64,000 nt of DNA, from assembly GCA_001972305.1 (NCBI GenBank), contig BDDD01002944.1, forward strand, positions 178,140 to 242,139, written 5' to 3'. Positions 23,465 through 36,833 of this stretch are shown here, piece by piece. The DNA is from Cephalotus follicularis. Its lineage: Eukaryota; Streptophyta; Magnoliopsida; Oxalidales; Cephalotaceae. Every line of letters begins with the position of its first letter. The first letter of the stretch is position 1. Position numbers and translations under genes: made by a program. Below the pieces are notes generated by a model. It did not search any database. It had not been told where the DNA came from and was given only the letters and a program-made list of their open reading frames with translations.

Positions 23465-25398
23465 TCCAAGTGTTTTTGTTTCAGTGTTTGCAGCTAGCCT
23501 CGGGGGAAAAAAATGTACCTAAAAATGTACATATGTGGCATCACACTACTATTAGAATCGTAGCTAGCCAGCTAGCTAGTTCCTAATTAGAATCTTTTTC
23601 TAGCTCTTCTGTATTTGGGGATTCACTTGCAAAAACGACAGAACTCATGCGTATGTTTGGTTTAGCGGAATTGGGACGGAGAGACTTTGGGATATAATTA
23701 ATGATAATAGTTTACATCTAATAGATGTAATATAAATATGATGAATTGTTTCATTGGGACGAGACTGGTTTGATAGGCGCACAAGTTTATGGTTTCATTC
23801 AACTTGAGATCAACTGGAGTTCATGGTTTGATTCAACTTGAGATATGAATTTGAGATTGTAAAGTAAGAAATCATCTGGTAAGTTGTTCAGTTTATGTCC
23901 AAAAGACCGTTTGAGAGTTTTTATACCCCAAAAGAATTAATGGATGGATGTCATGTTTAATCCAAGGGACTGAATCACTGTGCAGATGACAGAAACAACC
24001 GACCCACCAAGTCGCAAAGATCCACACACTAAAGGACTTTTAGTGGTGGTACCTTTTTTTGTGGTTGTTTCTTTCTATATAGTCTCAATCTGAATTAATT
24101 AAGAGGATGGCACGAGGTTCATGACCGAATGAGTGCTTTACTGTTGCAATCATTTTTTGTTGATAAGATTTGTTTGAGTGGTTGATTAGGTGGAAGAAAA
24201 TAATGTTTCTGCTTTAAGGGCGATACTTGGGTCTGGTTCCCAAATCTGTCCTATTAAAAGTTTGTAGCACTTCTGGTTTTTGGTGATTTAACAGTTACAG
24301 ATTCTCTGTACATGACGCCAAAGTCACAGGTATTCCTTTTGTGGGAGATGGATTGGCGTAAGTTTCCATAAAAGGTCCAAAATTGTGATATATCACATCA
24401 GTTATATATGCACGTACTCGCTTTGATTTTAACTTGAATGTCGGCAATTTTCGTTTGATGAATGTCCTTCAATAGGAAAGCATTTCAACGCACTATGACT
24501 TTATGAGAAAAATTAGAATGCTATTGCTTTCCAAAAAAAGAAAAACACTTGAAGGCTATTCAATTTCAAACATTTACTAAGAGCAAATGATCAATAGGTT
24601 TGTGTGTTTAAGTTTGAGTTCGTTACCACACTCACCAACGCTCTTAATTTGGGAAAAACTCTAGTGTCATCGTTGCAATGATACGAGACTGAAAAATAAA
24701 GTTTTAAGTGTAATAATTAATCTTATCAGTCTCTAACCGTTATAATGTATCATAGTATAATGATTTATTCTAAAACTATAATTTTATTGATTGAAAACCA
24801 ATATTACATGATTTTCTAATACTAAAATTGATTGTGCAACAGTCTGTAATCCAAGATCAACGAGATCAAGAGGAGTTTTCTATGATGAAAATAGATTTTA
24901 GGTTTGTCATTATTCCATAAATATTGAAAGGTGTTCAAGTTTGACAAAAAAAATTGTGGGGTTTGAGAAATGGTTTTGAAATTATTATCATTTTTCTTCA
25001 TCATTGATGTGAAGTCAATTATTTCTTTAATTGAATAAAATAAATGCTACAAACTCATCACTACTCTTCTCTTATTTATGATTGTAGGAAATTGCGCAGC
25101 ATGATTCACGATCATCATCTACAACCCACATAGGAAGGCAAATCATTGTGCGAACTTATTGACAAAATTGGGTTTTGGGTCTATTGGATGACTTTTTTTT
25201 TATAGTCCCATTACAAAGTATTTTGGTTCAATGCAAGCTAACTTGAGAGGAGTAACATATCCTCTTTTATTGTAATTAAGACTTTTGAGCGAAAAAAAAA
25301 AGCTCTTAATTTACTTATTAACCAAAGCATATCCCAATCTCTTGTTCATGACTTGCGCAGTCAACATGTTAAATTCTTTGATATCTCACCTAATGATT
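23465..25398. other. Intergenic after the WRKY gene
   Basis: Contains the WRKY 3' untranslated region (perhaps to about 23620) and AT-rich sequence. A small inverted repeat (TTACATCTAATAGATGTAA) is at about 23712-23730. No gene is supported. Confidence 0.55.
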
Positions 25399-25550
25399 AA
25401 TATCAATTTTTAAGTGAGTTTTGTTTTTCTAACTATTTTATCGTCTCGTAATAATATCAATAATTATAATTATCATTGACCTAACGGTTAAAAATGTTAT
25501 AAAATGATGAAATAGTTAGATAAATTCAATTCACTTAAAAACTGACATAT
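25399..25550. repeat. Foldback (hairpin) repeat, arms about 45 bp
   Basis: The left arm (about 25402-25446, TTTTTAAGTGAGTTTTG then CTAACTATTTTATC) is the inverted match of the right arm (about 25505-25548). The structure resembles a small MITE; the exact ends are not fixed. Confidence 0.6.
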
Positions 25551-25969
25551 TCGATCTACATATATAGATTATCATAACAAACGGTTGAATTTTTAAACTA
25601 ATTTGTTTAAATCCAAATTTAAGGAAAAGGAAAACTGTCATTTTCTTTAAAAGACCGAAATCACACACATTCTTGCTCTATTTATGTCTAATAGACCTAT
25701 CGATCTAAAAATTTCTTCATTTGGATGTGTTCTTTTATTTGAGAAATTTTTGGATAGACACATCTTACGTAGATACAACGAGTGATACGAATTCATGTCA
25801 TTAGTTTATGATAGTTTTTCATATTTTTATTTAATATGTGTTCTTATCATTAGTTATGTCTAAAAATATAATTTTTTTTTACGTCGAATAAATCTTCTAG
25901 ACTCAAATGTTACCAAACTAAACTGGGAGTCACTTCAAAGCAAACAAAAAAGGTTGTGAAAATTAAAGC

Positions 25970-27060
25970 TAGGCCAAGAACCGCATGGTTTTGAACCAGA
26001 CAAGAACCGCATTTACAGTTCTAGATCCGATTCTTTTTTTGCGATTCCGGTTTTGGTTCCGGATTTTACGGTTTTGATTCCAGTTAACCGCGGTTCTGAT
26101 ATGATTTTTGTTTTAAATTTTACCTGTTCTAAACCGAGAATCGAACCGCAAATTCGGTTCAATAACCGCTTAGAACGGATCCTGGAACCTAGGGATGGTA
26201 ATTTTCTGGGACTATTAGGGTATCCGACCCGTCTCGACCCTAATAGGACCCGTTTATAAAATCCTAATAGGATTTGGGATGGGTTTGGGATTTAAAAAAA
26301 ATACCCGTTAGGGTTTGGGATGAGATTGAGATTTGACCCTAGGATACCCGCTACCCGAACCCGTTTATTTGTTATAATCATACTCTAATATGTTTTTCTA
26401 ACTTCTGTAGGTGAAGTGCAAAAAGAAAGTTACATGAGTTGTGTAATTGAAAATTGTTGTTTATTGTGTTGGACTTGTTTATGGTATTAGTGTTAAATTT
26501 GATCTTTTGTAGTTAATGTATATTGGTCACTTGGTATACTTGAATTGTTTAGAGTATTAGTATATTGAACTATGATTTGATTTTTGTTGTTGATTAGCAT
26601 TGTGATGTTGAATAGGATGTTAAATTTGTTGATGATTGAGTGAGATGCTAAATTTGATGTTAATGAATAGTGTAATGTTGAATTATTATTAGGTTTATAG
26701 TGATAGATGATATTAGAGACTTATTTATTTTTTTTTCTTTCTTTTTTCTCCAACCAACTCTTTTTAAATTTCGGGTTTCGGGTATCCTGTCCGATTAAAT
26801 GATAATCGGGTGGGACGGGTAATTAACGGGTATAGCGGGTTTGGAACGGGACGGGTTTGGAAAATTATTATAAAATTTAAACGAGTTTGGGACGGGTTTC
26901 GGGTTTGGGATACATAAACGGGTTCGAGAATGGGATGGACAATTCTACCGAGTACCTGACCCGTTGCCATCCCTACTGGAACCGGAACCGCAATTGTATT
27001 TTTTGAACGACTCTAGTTCGAATATTTTGAAACCGGTTTCGGATTAGTTTCGATTAGAAC
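25970..27060. repeat. GGTTCCGGTT-rich repeat element, host of a nested MITE
   Basis: The outer parts (about 25970-26189 and 26976-27060) are built of short variants of GAACCGC, CGGTTC and CCGGTTTTGG. They were one sequence before the insertion at 26190, since the CTGGAACC repeat is split there. It resembles the low-complexity ends of some hAT-like plant elements; the outer limits are uncertain. Confidence 0.5.
26190..26975. mobile_element. Non-autonomous hAT-like element with CTGGAACC duplication
   Basis: The tips are TAGGGATGGTAA and the reverse complement of TTGCCATCCCTA, forming short terminal inverted repeats. An exact 8-bp duplication CTGGAACC flanks it (26182-26189 and 26976-26983); 8 bp is the hAT size. 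Subterminal regions are full of GGGTTTGGGA and ACCCGTT variants on both sides. There is no transposase, so it is non-autonomous. Confidence 0.85.
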
Positions 27061-28400
27061 TGCAACCACGCCCACCACTTCCTGAAATTGATGACTTTTT
27101 TAATCATCAATGCCGTTGTAGTTGTGCTTTATTGGCAAACTTTCCTACACAGAATAGTGGAATAATTTTTTTGGTCTCTATAATTTCAAATTTTTATGTA
27201 GAGATATATATACTTGGAAAATTTCTACAAATAAATGCATAAAATACATATATATGAAGATAGTAATTTGAACTCATATTAGTTAATATCGGTGAGTATA
27301 CACATAAAATACAAATAATGCATCTTAAAATTAGCATCTGTTAAAAACATGTACTCTAAAACTTTGTCTGATATATCCGCGAGTCAAATACTTCTTAAAA
27401 CCATATTTTGAATCCTCTTACATACAAAATCCATTATATTGGACATTTAGAAGATTATACTTGAAAAATAATTTCGTATCTTGATTAAATTTGTCCCACA
27501 AAGTCTAATTCTTTTTTTATTTTTTTAAAATAAAAATTCACAGATGGATACCAGCAAGTGACACAAATACAAATATTCAAACATTATACTTGTTGAAAAA
27601 TTATACTTGCAACCGTTGTATCCAAAAGTAAAATGAATTTTATCCGCATGTAGCTATTTATGACCCTAATTATTTATTAGCCGTAAGAGAGGTCTACATA
27701 AATATAAATTTTGTAGACACATTTATTATTTATTTGAAGGTACACATTTCTAAAATAATACACGCCTGATCTATTGTTGATCTACTCTTTTGTCTCGTAC
27801 TTTATTACTAACCTAATGTAGTTGTAGCATGTCATATCAAACCATCTTCCTCATCCAACAGTTCTAAACACAAAGTACACAAGTAGTCATTACATTCACA
27901 AGAGGGGGCGTGCTACACAGCGTCTGACAATGGCACTTCCCTTCACAGGAATTATTGATTGAATGATATGACTGTTTATCACACAATTATTATCACTGCT
28001 AAACGTCATGTTAACAATACAACACTCTCAATTTCTATTCAAGCACCAAACGACTCACCTTTCAGAATGTAACAAATGGAGGGTAAAGAAGTTCTCAAGT
28101 TGAATACTCACATGGTAGAAAATCTTAATGCGGTAACAAGAATACAAAATCGACACATCTAAAAAGAGAAACATCAACGGAATGCCTGAACGTGCTTTCA
28201 AGTAATGAAACAACATATTGACCAACACATTAACGGATGGCTTCTATGGTTAATAATCTTTCAACACAGAATCAGATAACAGAAGATATTGTCAACATTT
28301 GTGATCTGTTTGTGATCTTTGGTTCGCTAGAACTAACAGTGAAACTCATATTTCTTCAATCCTGTGCTACATAAATATCAACTTTGTTCAATGCAACAAT
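27061..28400. other. Intergenic and CLPP5 3' region
   Basis: AT-rich sequence with no supported gene. The segment nearest 28400 is probably the CLPP5 3' untranslated region (minus strand). Confidence 0.5.
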
Positions 28401-28543
28401 CACCAGGGGGAGGTCACACAACAGACTTATCATCAGTATCCACATTACTATCAGCTTTAGCTGAGAGTGGAGGTCACCAGGGGAGGTCACACAACAGACT
28501 TATCATCAATAACCTCATTACTATCAGCTTTAGCTGCCAGTGG
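28401..28543. repeat. 74-bp tandem duplication across the CLPP5 stop codon
   Basis: CACCAGGGG(G)AGGTCACACAACAG starts at 28401 and again at 28475, and similarity runs about 70 bp. The 28475 copy holds the last codons and stop of CLPP5. The 28401 copy lies downstream in the transcript, with a few substitutions, and would encode a near-identical C-terminal tail with its own stop. Confidence 0.92.
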
Positions 28544-31500
28544 CTGGAGAGCTTTGAGGGGATTTGAGATAACACCATCTATAAGTCCATATTCTTTGGC
28601 TTCTTTTGCACTCATGAAGAAATCCCGGTCTGTATCTTGGTTGATCTTCTCAAGACTTTGACCAGTGTGGTAGGAGAGATAACCATTTAGGTTCGCCTTA
28701 TGGTGCAGCATTTCATTTGCCTGAGAATCACATGCACTAGTTAAGGTCAAGCACCAAGTCATAGGTGGCAGTGGCTATGCTCAAAGTTCTATAGAAGATA
28801 TCATACGATTATGGACGAAATTTTTTCAGGGAAACAATGGTGGACATGCATGTCTGCCACCACTTAACCATTACTCAATTCAACTCAACTCAACTAAGCA
28901 TCAATACCAAACTAGTTCCGATCGTGGTTGGTGACATGAATTCTTTCTCTATAGCTCTCTACCAAGTTGTACCCTATAGAAGATCATTACAGACTAAATA
29001 TTTCTTATTTTCAACCAATGTAATTTTAGGTCTATCCCTCTCCGGATCTCTTTAAATTGGAATGTCTCTCCCCAGTCAATTTACTTGAATCGTATCGCTC
29101 TTTCTCACTAATGCATCTATAGGTCCATGTTAGACATGTCCAAACCATCATGATTGTCATTCTCTCAATTTTTCCTTTATAATTGTCATCTCAACCTTCT
29201 CCCGAATTCATTCATTTCTTGTATTTCCACCCATTCGTCTTAACATTTTCATTTTCACTAAACATATTTTGTGAGCGAGTTGCTTCTTGATAGCCAACAA
29301 TTGGATCTATAGAGCATTGCCATTGTTCAAGCTGTCCTGTATAAGTACTTTCCCGGCTTAGTTGGTATTCTATAATCACAAGAAATTTCAGCGGCACTTT
29401 TCCCTTTCATCCGGTCCAAGATACCAAAACCTGTTGTTATTTGGTACCTCATGTCCTTTATTTTTACTATTTTCTAATTTCTCTTTCTAGTATGGCGAAG
29501 ATTGCATTCAATATTGTTAAAAAAAAGATTGCATTCAATATATTTGTTTTATTGTCTATTGACTTAAATTTTTACAGTATAATGTTTTCCTCCATAATTT
29601 CAAATTCTTATTCACTCCAGATCTAGTTAAATCAATTAATACTATATCTTCAACAATTAATATCCACCAAAGGATATCGCCTTGAATATTCCCATTGCCA
29701 TCTTGAAAAACAAAATTCATCTATACGGAATATTTTCTAAAGATATGTATAAGAGTTAACTAGGACACTAAATTTGAAGCTTAATTCTCAACGGATGCGG
29801 CAATACAATGTGCTCAATGTTGGACTAGTAACATCAAGATGTAATTGATAAAAGAAATGCAAGGTGGGGTAAAAGATCAAAATAACAATAGGTATAAAGA
29901 GGAAACAGGCATACCTGAATATCTATGTCAGTTTGCCCACCTTGAGCTCCACCAAGCGGTTGATGGATCATTATCCTTGAGTTTGGCAGACTGTATCGTT
30001 TTCCTTCAGTTATGAGAAGAAAAAGAAACATGTTTCATAAGTTTCAGAAGCGTAACATATAATGAAGCTTTATAAGTATATGACAATAAAGTTCACAGAA
30101 ATCTTTACCTTTGGTCCCAGCACTAAGCAGAAAAGCCCCCATACTGTTAATGAAAAGAACAAAAAATAAATCATATAATTAATAACAAATATTTATACTC
30201 AACCGAAATACAATGTATGCTTAAAAATAACTAGAGATAGGTTCGTTGACCACATCATTAGTTCTAATTATTACAATTCAATTATTAAACTCTGAGTCTT
30301 CGACATTGTCAACTGAACTTTTTCGCATATCTGAGATTGAGTACAGGAAGAATGTCACAGAGTACAATATTCTACATAACCATGTATTCGGTAAACCATA
30401 ATCAGCCTAAACCGACTGGAATCAGAAATATGAAAATTTTGTGTTATGAAAATTCATTCCTTAGTATCAGGGACAAGTCAGGCTGTGCCACTACCCATGC
30501 ACTGTGATGGGCACAGCACCGAAATACCGAACGTAAGATACATATGAGGCTATGTGTCATGGTGTTGCTATGGGATTAAAAAAATGACAAGAACACAAAA
30601 CCAATCACCAATACTGCTGTGAGAAGAATGCAACTACAAAAACGAGTGTAGCAATCGAGATTGGTAGATTTTCAGATGAGGTAGGCTCTGTATAGGTGGA
30701 GAGGAATAAATAGGAAATGTTGCTTCAGAAATATTATAGTCTCCTTCTATAAAGAAATGTAGCGCTTGATCAGAACAGCAATTTCATTCCAATTAAACAA
30801 ATCTCACCTATCATTTTTAATGAAAAAGAGATCTTAGAGAAGTTATAAAAATACAAATTGTTTACGAGTAACAACTCCGCATTATTTGGGTGGACCAGAA
30901 AGGCTGAAAAGATTGTATAACTAATTCTTGTACCTGGCTGCTAGTCCAACACAAACAGTGGAAACATCAGGTCGGATATGCCTCATTGTGTCAAATATGG
31001 CCATTCCTACGGAGATTCAACATGCATTAAACCATTACATTTACACCATGCAATCCGAATGAACAAATATTTGATAATTCTGCTAAAAATAAACATTACC
31101 TGCTGTAACTGATCCTCCTGGAGAATTGACATACATAACAATATCCTGTCAAAAAATATCAGAGCAAGCAGCAACTAGTAAATTGCTTGCATGAGATTCG
31201 TTATCTAACTAAAAAACAAGTTCTGGTGAGAAACAAAGTAAATCTAATGGGATACTAAATTATATAAATTGGGTATGATAGACCAGATATCAGTACCTAT
31301 AAAACGCCCAAAAAGAAAAAAGTACCTTCTGAGGGTCAACAGCATCAAGATACAAAAGCTGAGCGACAATAACGTTTGCCATATCATCATCAACAGCTCC
31401 GCCACAGCGAATAATTCTCTAAATAAACACTACAATAAGTGTTCCATAATACTAATCCGAAAAATTTTGACACTGAATACTTTAAAAAAAATGCACTGAC

Positions 31501-32059
31501 ATGTTGAAAAAGCTGACTAATAACACTCTGGAATCTCTCTTGCACCATTGCAGGTGGGCCTTGTCCCGCATATGCAGGAATGTAAGCCGTAGATGGGATT
31601 TGCAAATCATCCCTAAAAAATGAACAACATTACACAAAATTGCTCCTTTTTCTTATTCAAGTAAACAAATAGTAATAACAATAATAAGTAATTAGGGCAA
31701 TGACAAAATGACATTAAAACCAGACCTAATTGACCAAATCCCTTGCCTAACATTCCTCTCTGGTGCCCAAAACTGATTAGGGAAGGTGGCCATAGGTATT
31801 GAATCGCGTGGATTCCGCCGGTTGCCAACTAATTTCATTAATTTGCTGCAAATCATGTAAAAGCAAGGGAAGTAGTTGGCTTAGGAGCATTGTAGAAGAT
31901 AGTTAAAGTAAAGATGAAATGAAGGGTAGCTATTGAGTACCTTGAACGGAGAGAGAACTTTAAAGAATCGGGATTGGTGGTGGTGGTGGAGTTTGAAGAG
32001 AAGAGGGGAGAGCTGAATCTGAGAGACGGTGGTGACGTGGAGAAGCAAGCGTGTGCCAT
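28487..32059 (-). CDS. CLPP5: ATP-dependent Clp protease proteolytic subunit 5, chloroplastic
   Basis: Nine exons on the minus strand: 32059-31941, 31845-31726, 31612-31501, 31418-31326, 31145-31100, 31006-30934, 30143-30109, 30003-29915 and 28720-28487. All junctions are GT-AG and keep frame, giving 306 aa. The Ser/Thr-rich N-terminus ([17 protein letters not shown]) fits a chloroplast transit peptide. The serine-protease triad is S188 (in LAASMGAF), H213 (MIHQPLGG) and D262 (DTDRDFF), spaced as in bacterial ClpP. Segments such as [14 protein letters not shown] and [15 protein letters not shown] are as I recall for plant ClpP5. It forms part of the stromal ClpPR core that degrades proteins delivered by ClpC chaperones. 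An upstream in-frame ATG at 32077 adds six residues. Intron 8 (about 1.2 kb) contains LINE-like sequence. Confidence 0.96.
29035..29430 (-). mobile_element. RTE-type LINE fragment in CLPP5 intron 8 (tentative)
   Basis: On the plus strand, GTTAGACATGTCCAAACCATC and following text resemble the reverse complement of the 3' part of plant RTE-type LINE reverse transcriptase sequences. The reading frame is destroyed. The call rests on remembered pattern only. Confidence 0.4.
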
Positions 32060-32077
32060 GTCTTTAGTTTCGAGCAC

Positions 32078-34207
32078 TCAATTTTTGAGCGCCTTATCTG
32101 CTTAACACCTTTTTTAAAGGGCTAGATAGTTGTTGGTGCAAGAAACAGACTAATAGCGACTTTTGAAGAAGAAGAAGAATAATACAGTTGGATCCTCCTT
32201 GACCCGTTTTGTAAGTGGAATGTCAGGTTGACCCAAGTGTCATAGATTAGTCATTTAGTACTACTTGCTTTATTTATTTATTTAATACTACTTGCTTCTT
32301 TACAAGGAATCATACATAAATGTCCTCTAATGAAAATTTGGGAAATTTATTATGTTTTACATAGTACAATTATAATATGTTATAGTATAATCTTATAATT
32401 GGATTTATAATCTATATCTTATAAATTCTATAACTAAATTCGATATTTTATTTATATAGATCATACATATCAGTTTTTAAATTTATTTAATATTTTGAAC
32501 TATCTCATGTATAACACTTTTAATAATTGAGAATAGTAGTTATTATAGTCTTCATACTTATAATTTATGGTTTATAAATCTAATAGTTAAATTTGATGTT
32601 CTAATTACATAAATTATACGTCTCAATTTTCAATGCAATTGGATAACATTAAATAATTCACGAATAACTTATTCTTTATTGTAAAAAAATTATATAACAG
32701 TTGAAATTTTTAATAGAATTATTCAATAAATTTAAAAATTGGCATACCAAATCTATATATATATATATATATAATATTTAATCATTCGGTTAGATTTTTA
32801 AAATATAACTTATAGGTTTAGTAATTAAAGTGATATAGAACGTAAGATTTGTTTTATGTAAAAAATACTCACTTTTCTCTTAATCGTTATGTATAAATAA
32901 ATGGTAACTATTGATTATGATAAATATGAATATTCAATTAACTTGAAATTGACACACATGACTTATATCAGCCCTCTCTAATCGAAGTAGTTAATTGTTA
33001 ATGAAACCATCATTGAGATTAGATGTTCAATATTTGATACAACGAAAAGCCAACATTCTAGACACATATGATTTATAAACATAATACATAAACCCAACAA
33101 TTAAGTTATAAATGATAGATCTAATAAATATGATCATATAACACATTATTATTCTACTATATCAAGGATATTGGATTTTTTACTACAAATATTTGGTATG
33201 ACAATGGTTAATTTATTTAGATACTAATAAGATAGCTAACACTACTCTTGTTTAGTTATTCGATAATTGACCAAATGGGTCTGACTGAATTAATCTTTGC
33301 TTTGGTGACCCCCATGAATGATAATGAGTTGGATAATCAAAAGAGTCTTATCCTTAATATTCATTTTAATCTTCACACTTTCTGTTTTAACTCAAAGTTT
33401 AAACAAAGTAAATAATGAGTTGCTATTTGTTACTATTGTGTGTTTCATATATTGTGAATAAAAATGTTTTAACAGATGAAATCGTTTGATAAATTTAATA
33501 ACCGAAACAAAAAATTGAATATATATTTAATTTCAAACCCTTGCAATAAACCTATAAAAAACACTTCTTATATATATTTTTTGATGAACATTTTTCCAAT
33601 ACTTTTCAAAAGATAAAAATACTTTTATTCAAACTTAACTCAATTAAATTATTTTTTACCAAATATTAAACACTTCTGTTTTTAATCCGAAAAACTTTTA
33701 AAAACCTAAAAATAGTACCAATCATGAACTAAAGCTTAGGTACACGTGTTCTGTAACCTAGATCATCAACAAACACCGTGAAAATGTGGGCGCATGCATT
33801 GCATACTAAAATACCCATCTCAATCCAACGGCTAGAAAATACATGATAGAATAACTAATGTTCCATCAACATCATGTACACCTGTCGCTACATTCGGAGC
33901 CTGGTGACAATCAATGAGTCCTCTTCAACAATGCAAAATTTATATTGTCATTTACGTCCTTTTGTACTTGTTATCATTCAAACTCACAAAAAGAGAGGAC
34001 GAGAGCAACATTGTTTTAACCGAATTGGAATCAAAACCTTCAATATATTTGAGCTGTGAATAACAGCAATGACAAGTTCCTTATTGTTCAAGTACCTCTA
34101 GTTTGAGTAAAAATAAAATGCCGTTTCAGCAACCTATAGATACAAGATTTATTAACATGTATGAGAAGGATATTTGCACACGGGCCACATTAGCAGGTAG
34201 TTTCAGA
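32078..34207. other. Intergenic between CLPP5 and the INO80B-like gene
   Basis: Holds the CLPP5 promoter side and the 3' side of the INO80B-like gene. No TATA box clearly placed for CLPP5 was seen. A foldback repeat lies at 32345-32875 and a TA run at about 32752-32775. The rest is AT-rich and unassigned. Confidence 0.55.
32345..32875. repeat. AT-rich foldback repeat, arms about 160 bp
   Basis: The left arm (about 32350-32505) and the reverse complement of 32715-32870 share GTTTTACATA, TAGATC.TACATATCAG and TTTTTAAATTTATT blocks in the same order. Related AT-rich text occurs near 49300-49440. It is probably a degraded MITE; ends were not fixed. Confidence 0.5.
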
Positions 34208-36833
34208 CTATGGTTGTCCCTGAATTGCCTTGTAGCACTGAAGACTGCAAAGAGGAAGCTTTGACTTGGAATCTCGATACTTGTAAGGATTACAGCAAGA
34301 AGGGCCGGCACATTTCTCACGCGGTGGAGGATAACTGAACATGCAAACCAGAAATATTTCAGTCCATGAAGAAACAAACATTTTTATTGTGTTTGGTGTG
34401 TTTCAGAGCGTTAAAAATATATTATCAAAACTAGGTTTAATACCTGCAGGGTTTAGGGTCGAAGATGCTCAAGATCATATCCTTGGGGAATGTCACAACA
34501 GTCCCATTTGGACCCATGACCCATCTAATGGTGCTAGAGGCATGCATCTCCGCGTTAGCAGCCTTCTCCTGTACAGATAATGAGGACAAAATATTAATCA
34601 TTGATTGATACCAAGAGCCGCAACAAACAATCAACTGGTGGATTTCAGTACCTGTGCCATTTCTACTTGGCGCTTCTTAATTTTCTCTTCTCGTTTCTTC
34701 CTGCTTGAATCTTGACCAAGTATTTTTCTGATAGCTTCAGCCTACAGGGTTCAATACAAGCATGCTTACATTCACATATGAAGATCTAGAATATGTTCAA
34801 GAAGGAGAAAAGCATACTAAGAAGAAAAAAGTACATACCTCAGATTCTCTAGCAGCCTTCTCAACTTGCATTCTCCGTCGCTGAGCAGCCTCAGCTTTCT
34901 TCACTTGCTGCTCCACTTCTGTAAGTTTCTCCTTTTGCTCTGTAATCACCAAAAAAGAACGTAAAGATAAATTAATGCAATAAATAATCCAACTAACAAA
35001 TAATAAAGGAGATAAATGCTCACTTCTAGGCGGGGCAGGTGGTAATCCATTAGGAAACTCAATTAAACTTGAACCAGTAACAGCAGAGGCATCTTTGCTT
35101 GATTGAAGGGCCCGTTGACGCGTTGTGAGAGTCATTTCCCTTTTACTGTCCATCAAAGAATCAATAGATTCCTTCTTCTGCTTCTTGGTACCTTCAAGCT
35201 CACTCTCAGATACCAATTCTTCTTCCTCATAATCAAAGTCCTCAGATACTATATCTGATATGGGCTTCTTACCATCTTTGACTGACCTGCCAACATATTC
35301 TATACTAGAGATCTTAGAAAGTTTCCTCTGCTTCTTACTAGCTTCTTCATCATCATCTTCTTTATATCCTGCTGCAATCTTTGAAGTTTTAAGTTTCTCC
35401 AAGTAACGGATCTCATCGTCCTCATCATCCTCACCAAACTCTCCATCCAACACACGTCTCTTAGGTACCCGCTTGCTCTTACGGACTGAGGCAGACTGGT
35501 CTCCTTTTCTTTCATAGCTGTTCTTTCCAGACATCTTACCCATCAGAGAATCCTCCTTTCCAAGACTAAAACCACCTCTTGAAAAATCCTTCCAGGGAAT
35601 GCCTTGCAAACCAATCCTCTTATCTGAAGGGGAATGACTGTCATCTGAATATCCCTGTAATAAAAGCATGTATGAATATACAGATTACATGTGATTCTAC
35701 ATTGCACTAAACAACGTAAACAATAATTGAGATGAGACAAATGCATTAATACGGTTTCAAATTAGCAAACTTACCTTATGTTGATGCAAAATAAAAGATT
35801 TTTTTTCTAGCAGAAATAAAATATTTAAAATCCAATCATACAAATCCATGTGTAATCGGAAAATAAAATGTCACATATGATCAACGGATCAGATAGACAA
35901 ATCTAGAATGGAGGATCCACCAACCAAGCAGCTCTATCAGGTACCATGTATTGCAAACTCTTAAGTTCAAAACACGTTAAACAAAATTTGCGCTAATTGC
36001 TCTACAAACTAAATAGATAGCCCCAAAATAATCCTTCTGTAATTCGCAGCTCATGAGAAATAGACAGACAAGAAAAACCTCGAGTGGGAGAAGAATACTC
36101 TAATTAAATTTACAACCTTAAAAAAAATTAATGGTGCACTTAAGAGGCAGCCTCATTTCACTGAGTGAAGATGACAAGAATCTACCTGCAAATTTTGCTT
36201 GTGTCGCGGTCTAGAGTCTTCTGAAGTTCGGGAACTCATTGTCAAATGTCCAACTCCAGGTACACCATTAGGTGAAGAGTTGGCATGAATTGTACGTGTA
36301 ACACCACCAACCTTGAGTTTAACTTTTTTAACCTTGTTCTCAATTCCTACACTATTCCCCAAACTCTGACTTTCACCATTACTTCCATTATATATATCTG
36401 CGCTTCTTGATTCAAATTCCTTGCTAGTACTCTTCCAATTAGCGGGGGCAAGAACACCTTCACTAGAGCGTTTGTTATTAGAGCCACTTCGTCCTGGCTC
36501 ACTATTGTAGAATGCATTAAATCCTCCATCCTCCTTGCTCTTTTTACGGGATTTTCCAACTTCGGCTCCAGTAACTAAAGAAGCCCTGGACATGCAGTGA
36601 TTCAGATTAAACTTTTTCCGCTTAGAACTGGTATCAAAGCCAGTGTTCTCATCACTGGAGACCTTGCTTGATGCCACATCATCTGAAGCTGGTGTTGATG
36701 ACAAAGGTGAAGGATCACAACTTTCACCAAAGGACTGAGAATCAGGTCGAGGTCTGCGGGAAGTTTGAGTTCTTTTCTTCCTTGCAGCATGGGTAATACC
36801 ATCAAAAACCGAGCGACGACCAAACTCTTCCAT
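34208..36833 (-). CDS. INO80 complex subunit B-like protein (PAPA-1-like region plus HIT zinc finger)
   Basis: Six coding exons, 36833-36186, 35654-35024, 34939-34839, 34741-34652, 34568-34444 and 34334-34208, join in frame to 573 aa. The start MEEFGRRSVFDG is the first ATG after a probable acceptor at 36870. Residues 1-380 are Ser-rich and charged with basic patches (VRKSKRVPKRRV) and an acidic run (GEDDEDDE). A PAPA-1-like region spans about 385-515: TLTTRQRALQS, LPPAPPRKQKEKLTEVEQQ, then a basic coiled coil and STIRWVMGPNGTVVTFP. The C-terminus carries a HIT-type zinc finger with C540, C545, C546, C561 and C565. This layout matches the plant homologue of yeast Ies2 / human INO80B, a nuclear subunit of the INO80 nucleosome remodeller. 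The locus looks intact. Confidence 0.9.

Noticed and set aside
32060-32077. Alternative CLPP5 start six codons upstream
   Set aside because: Possible, but the extra residues MLETKD are acidic and atypical of a transit peptide start; not excluded.
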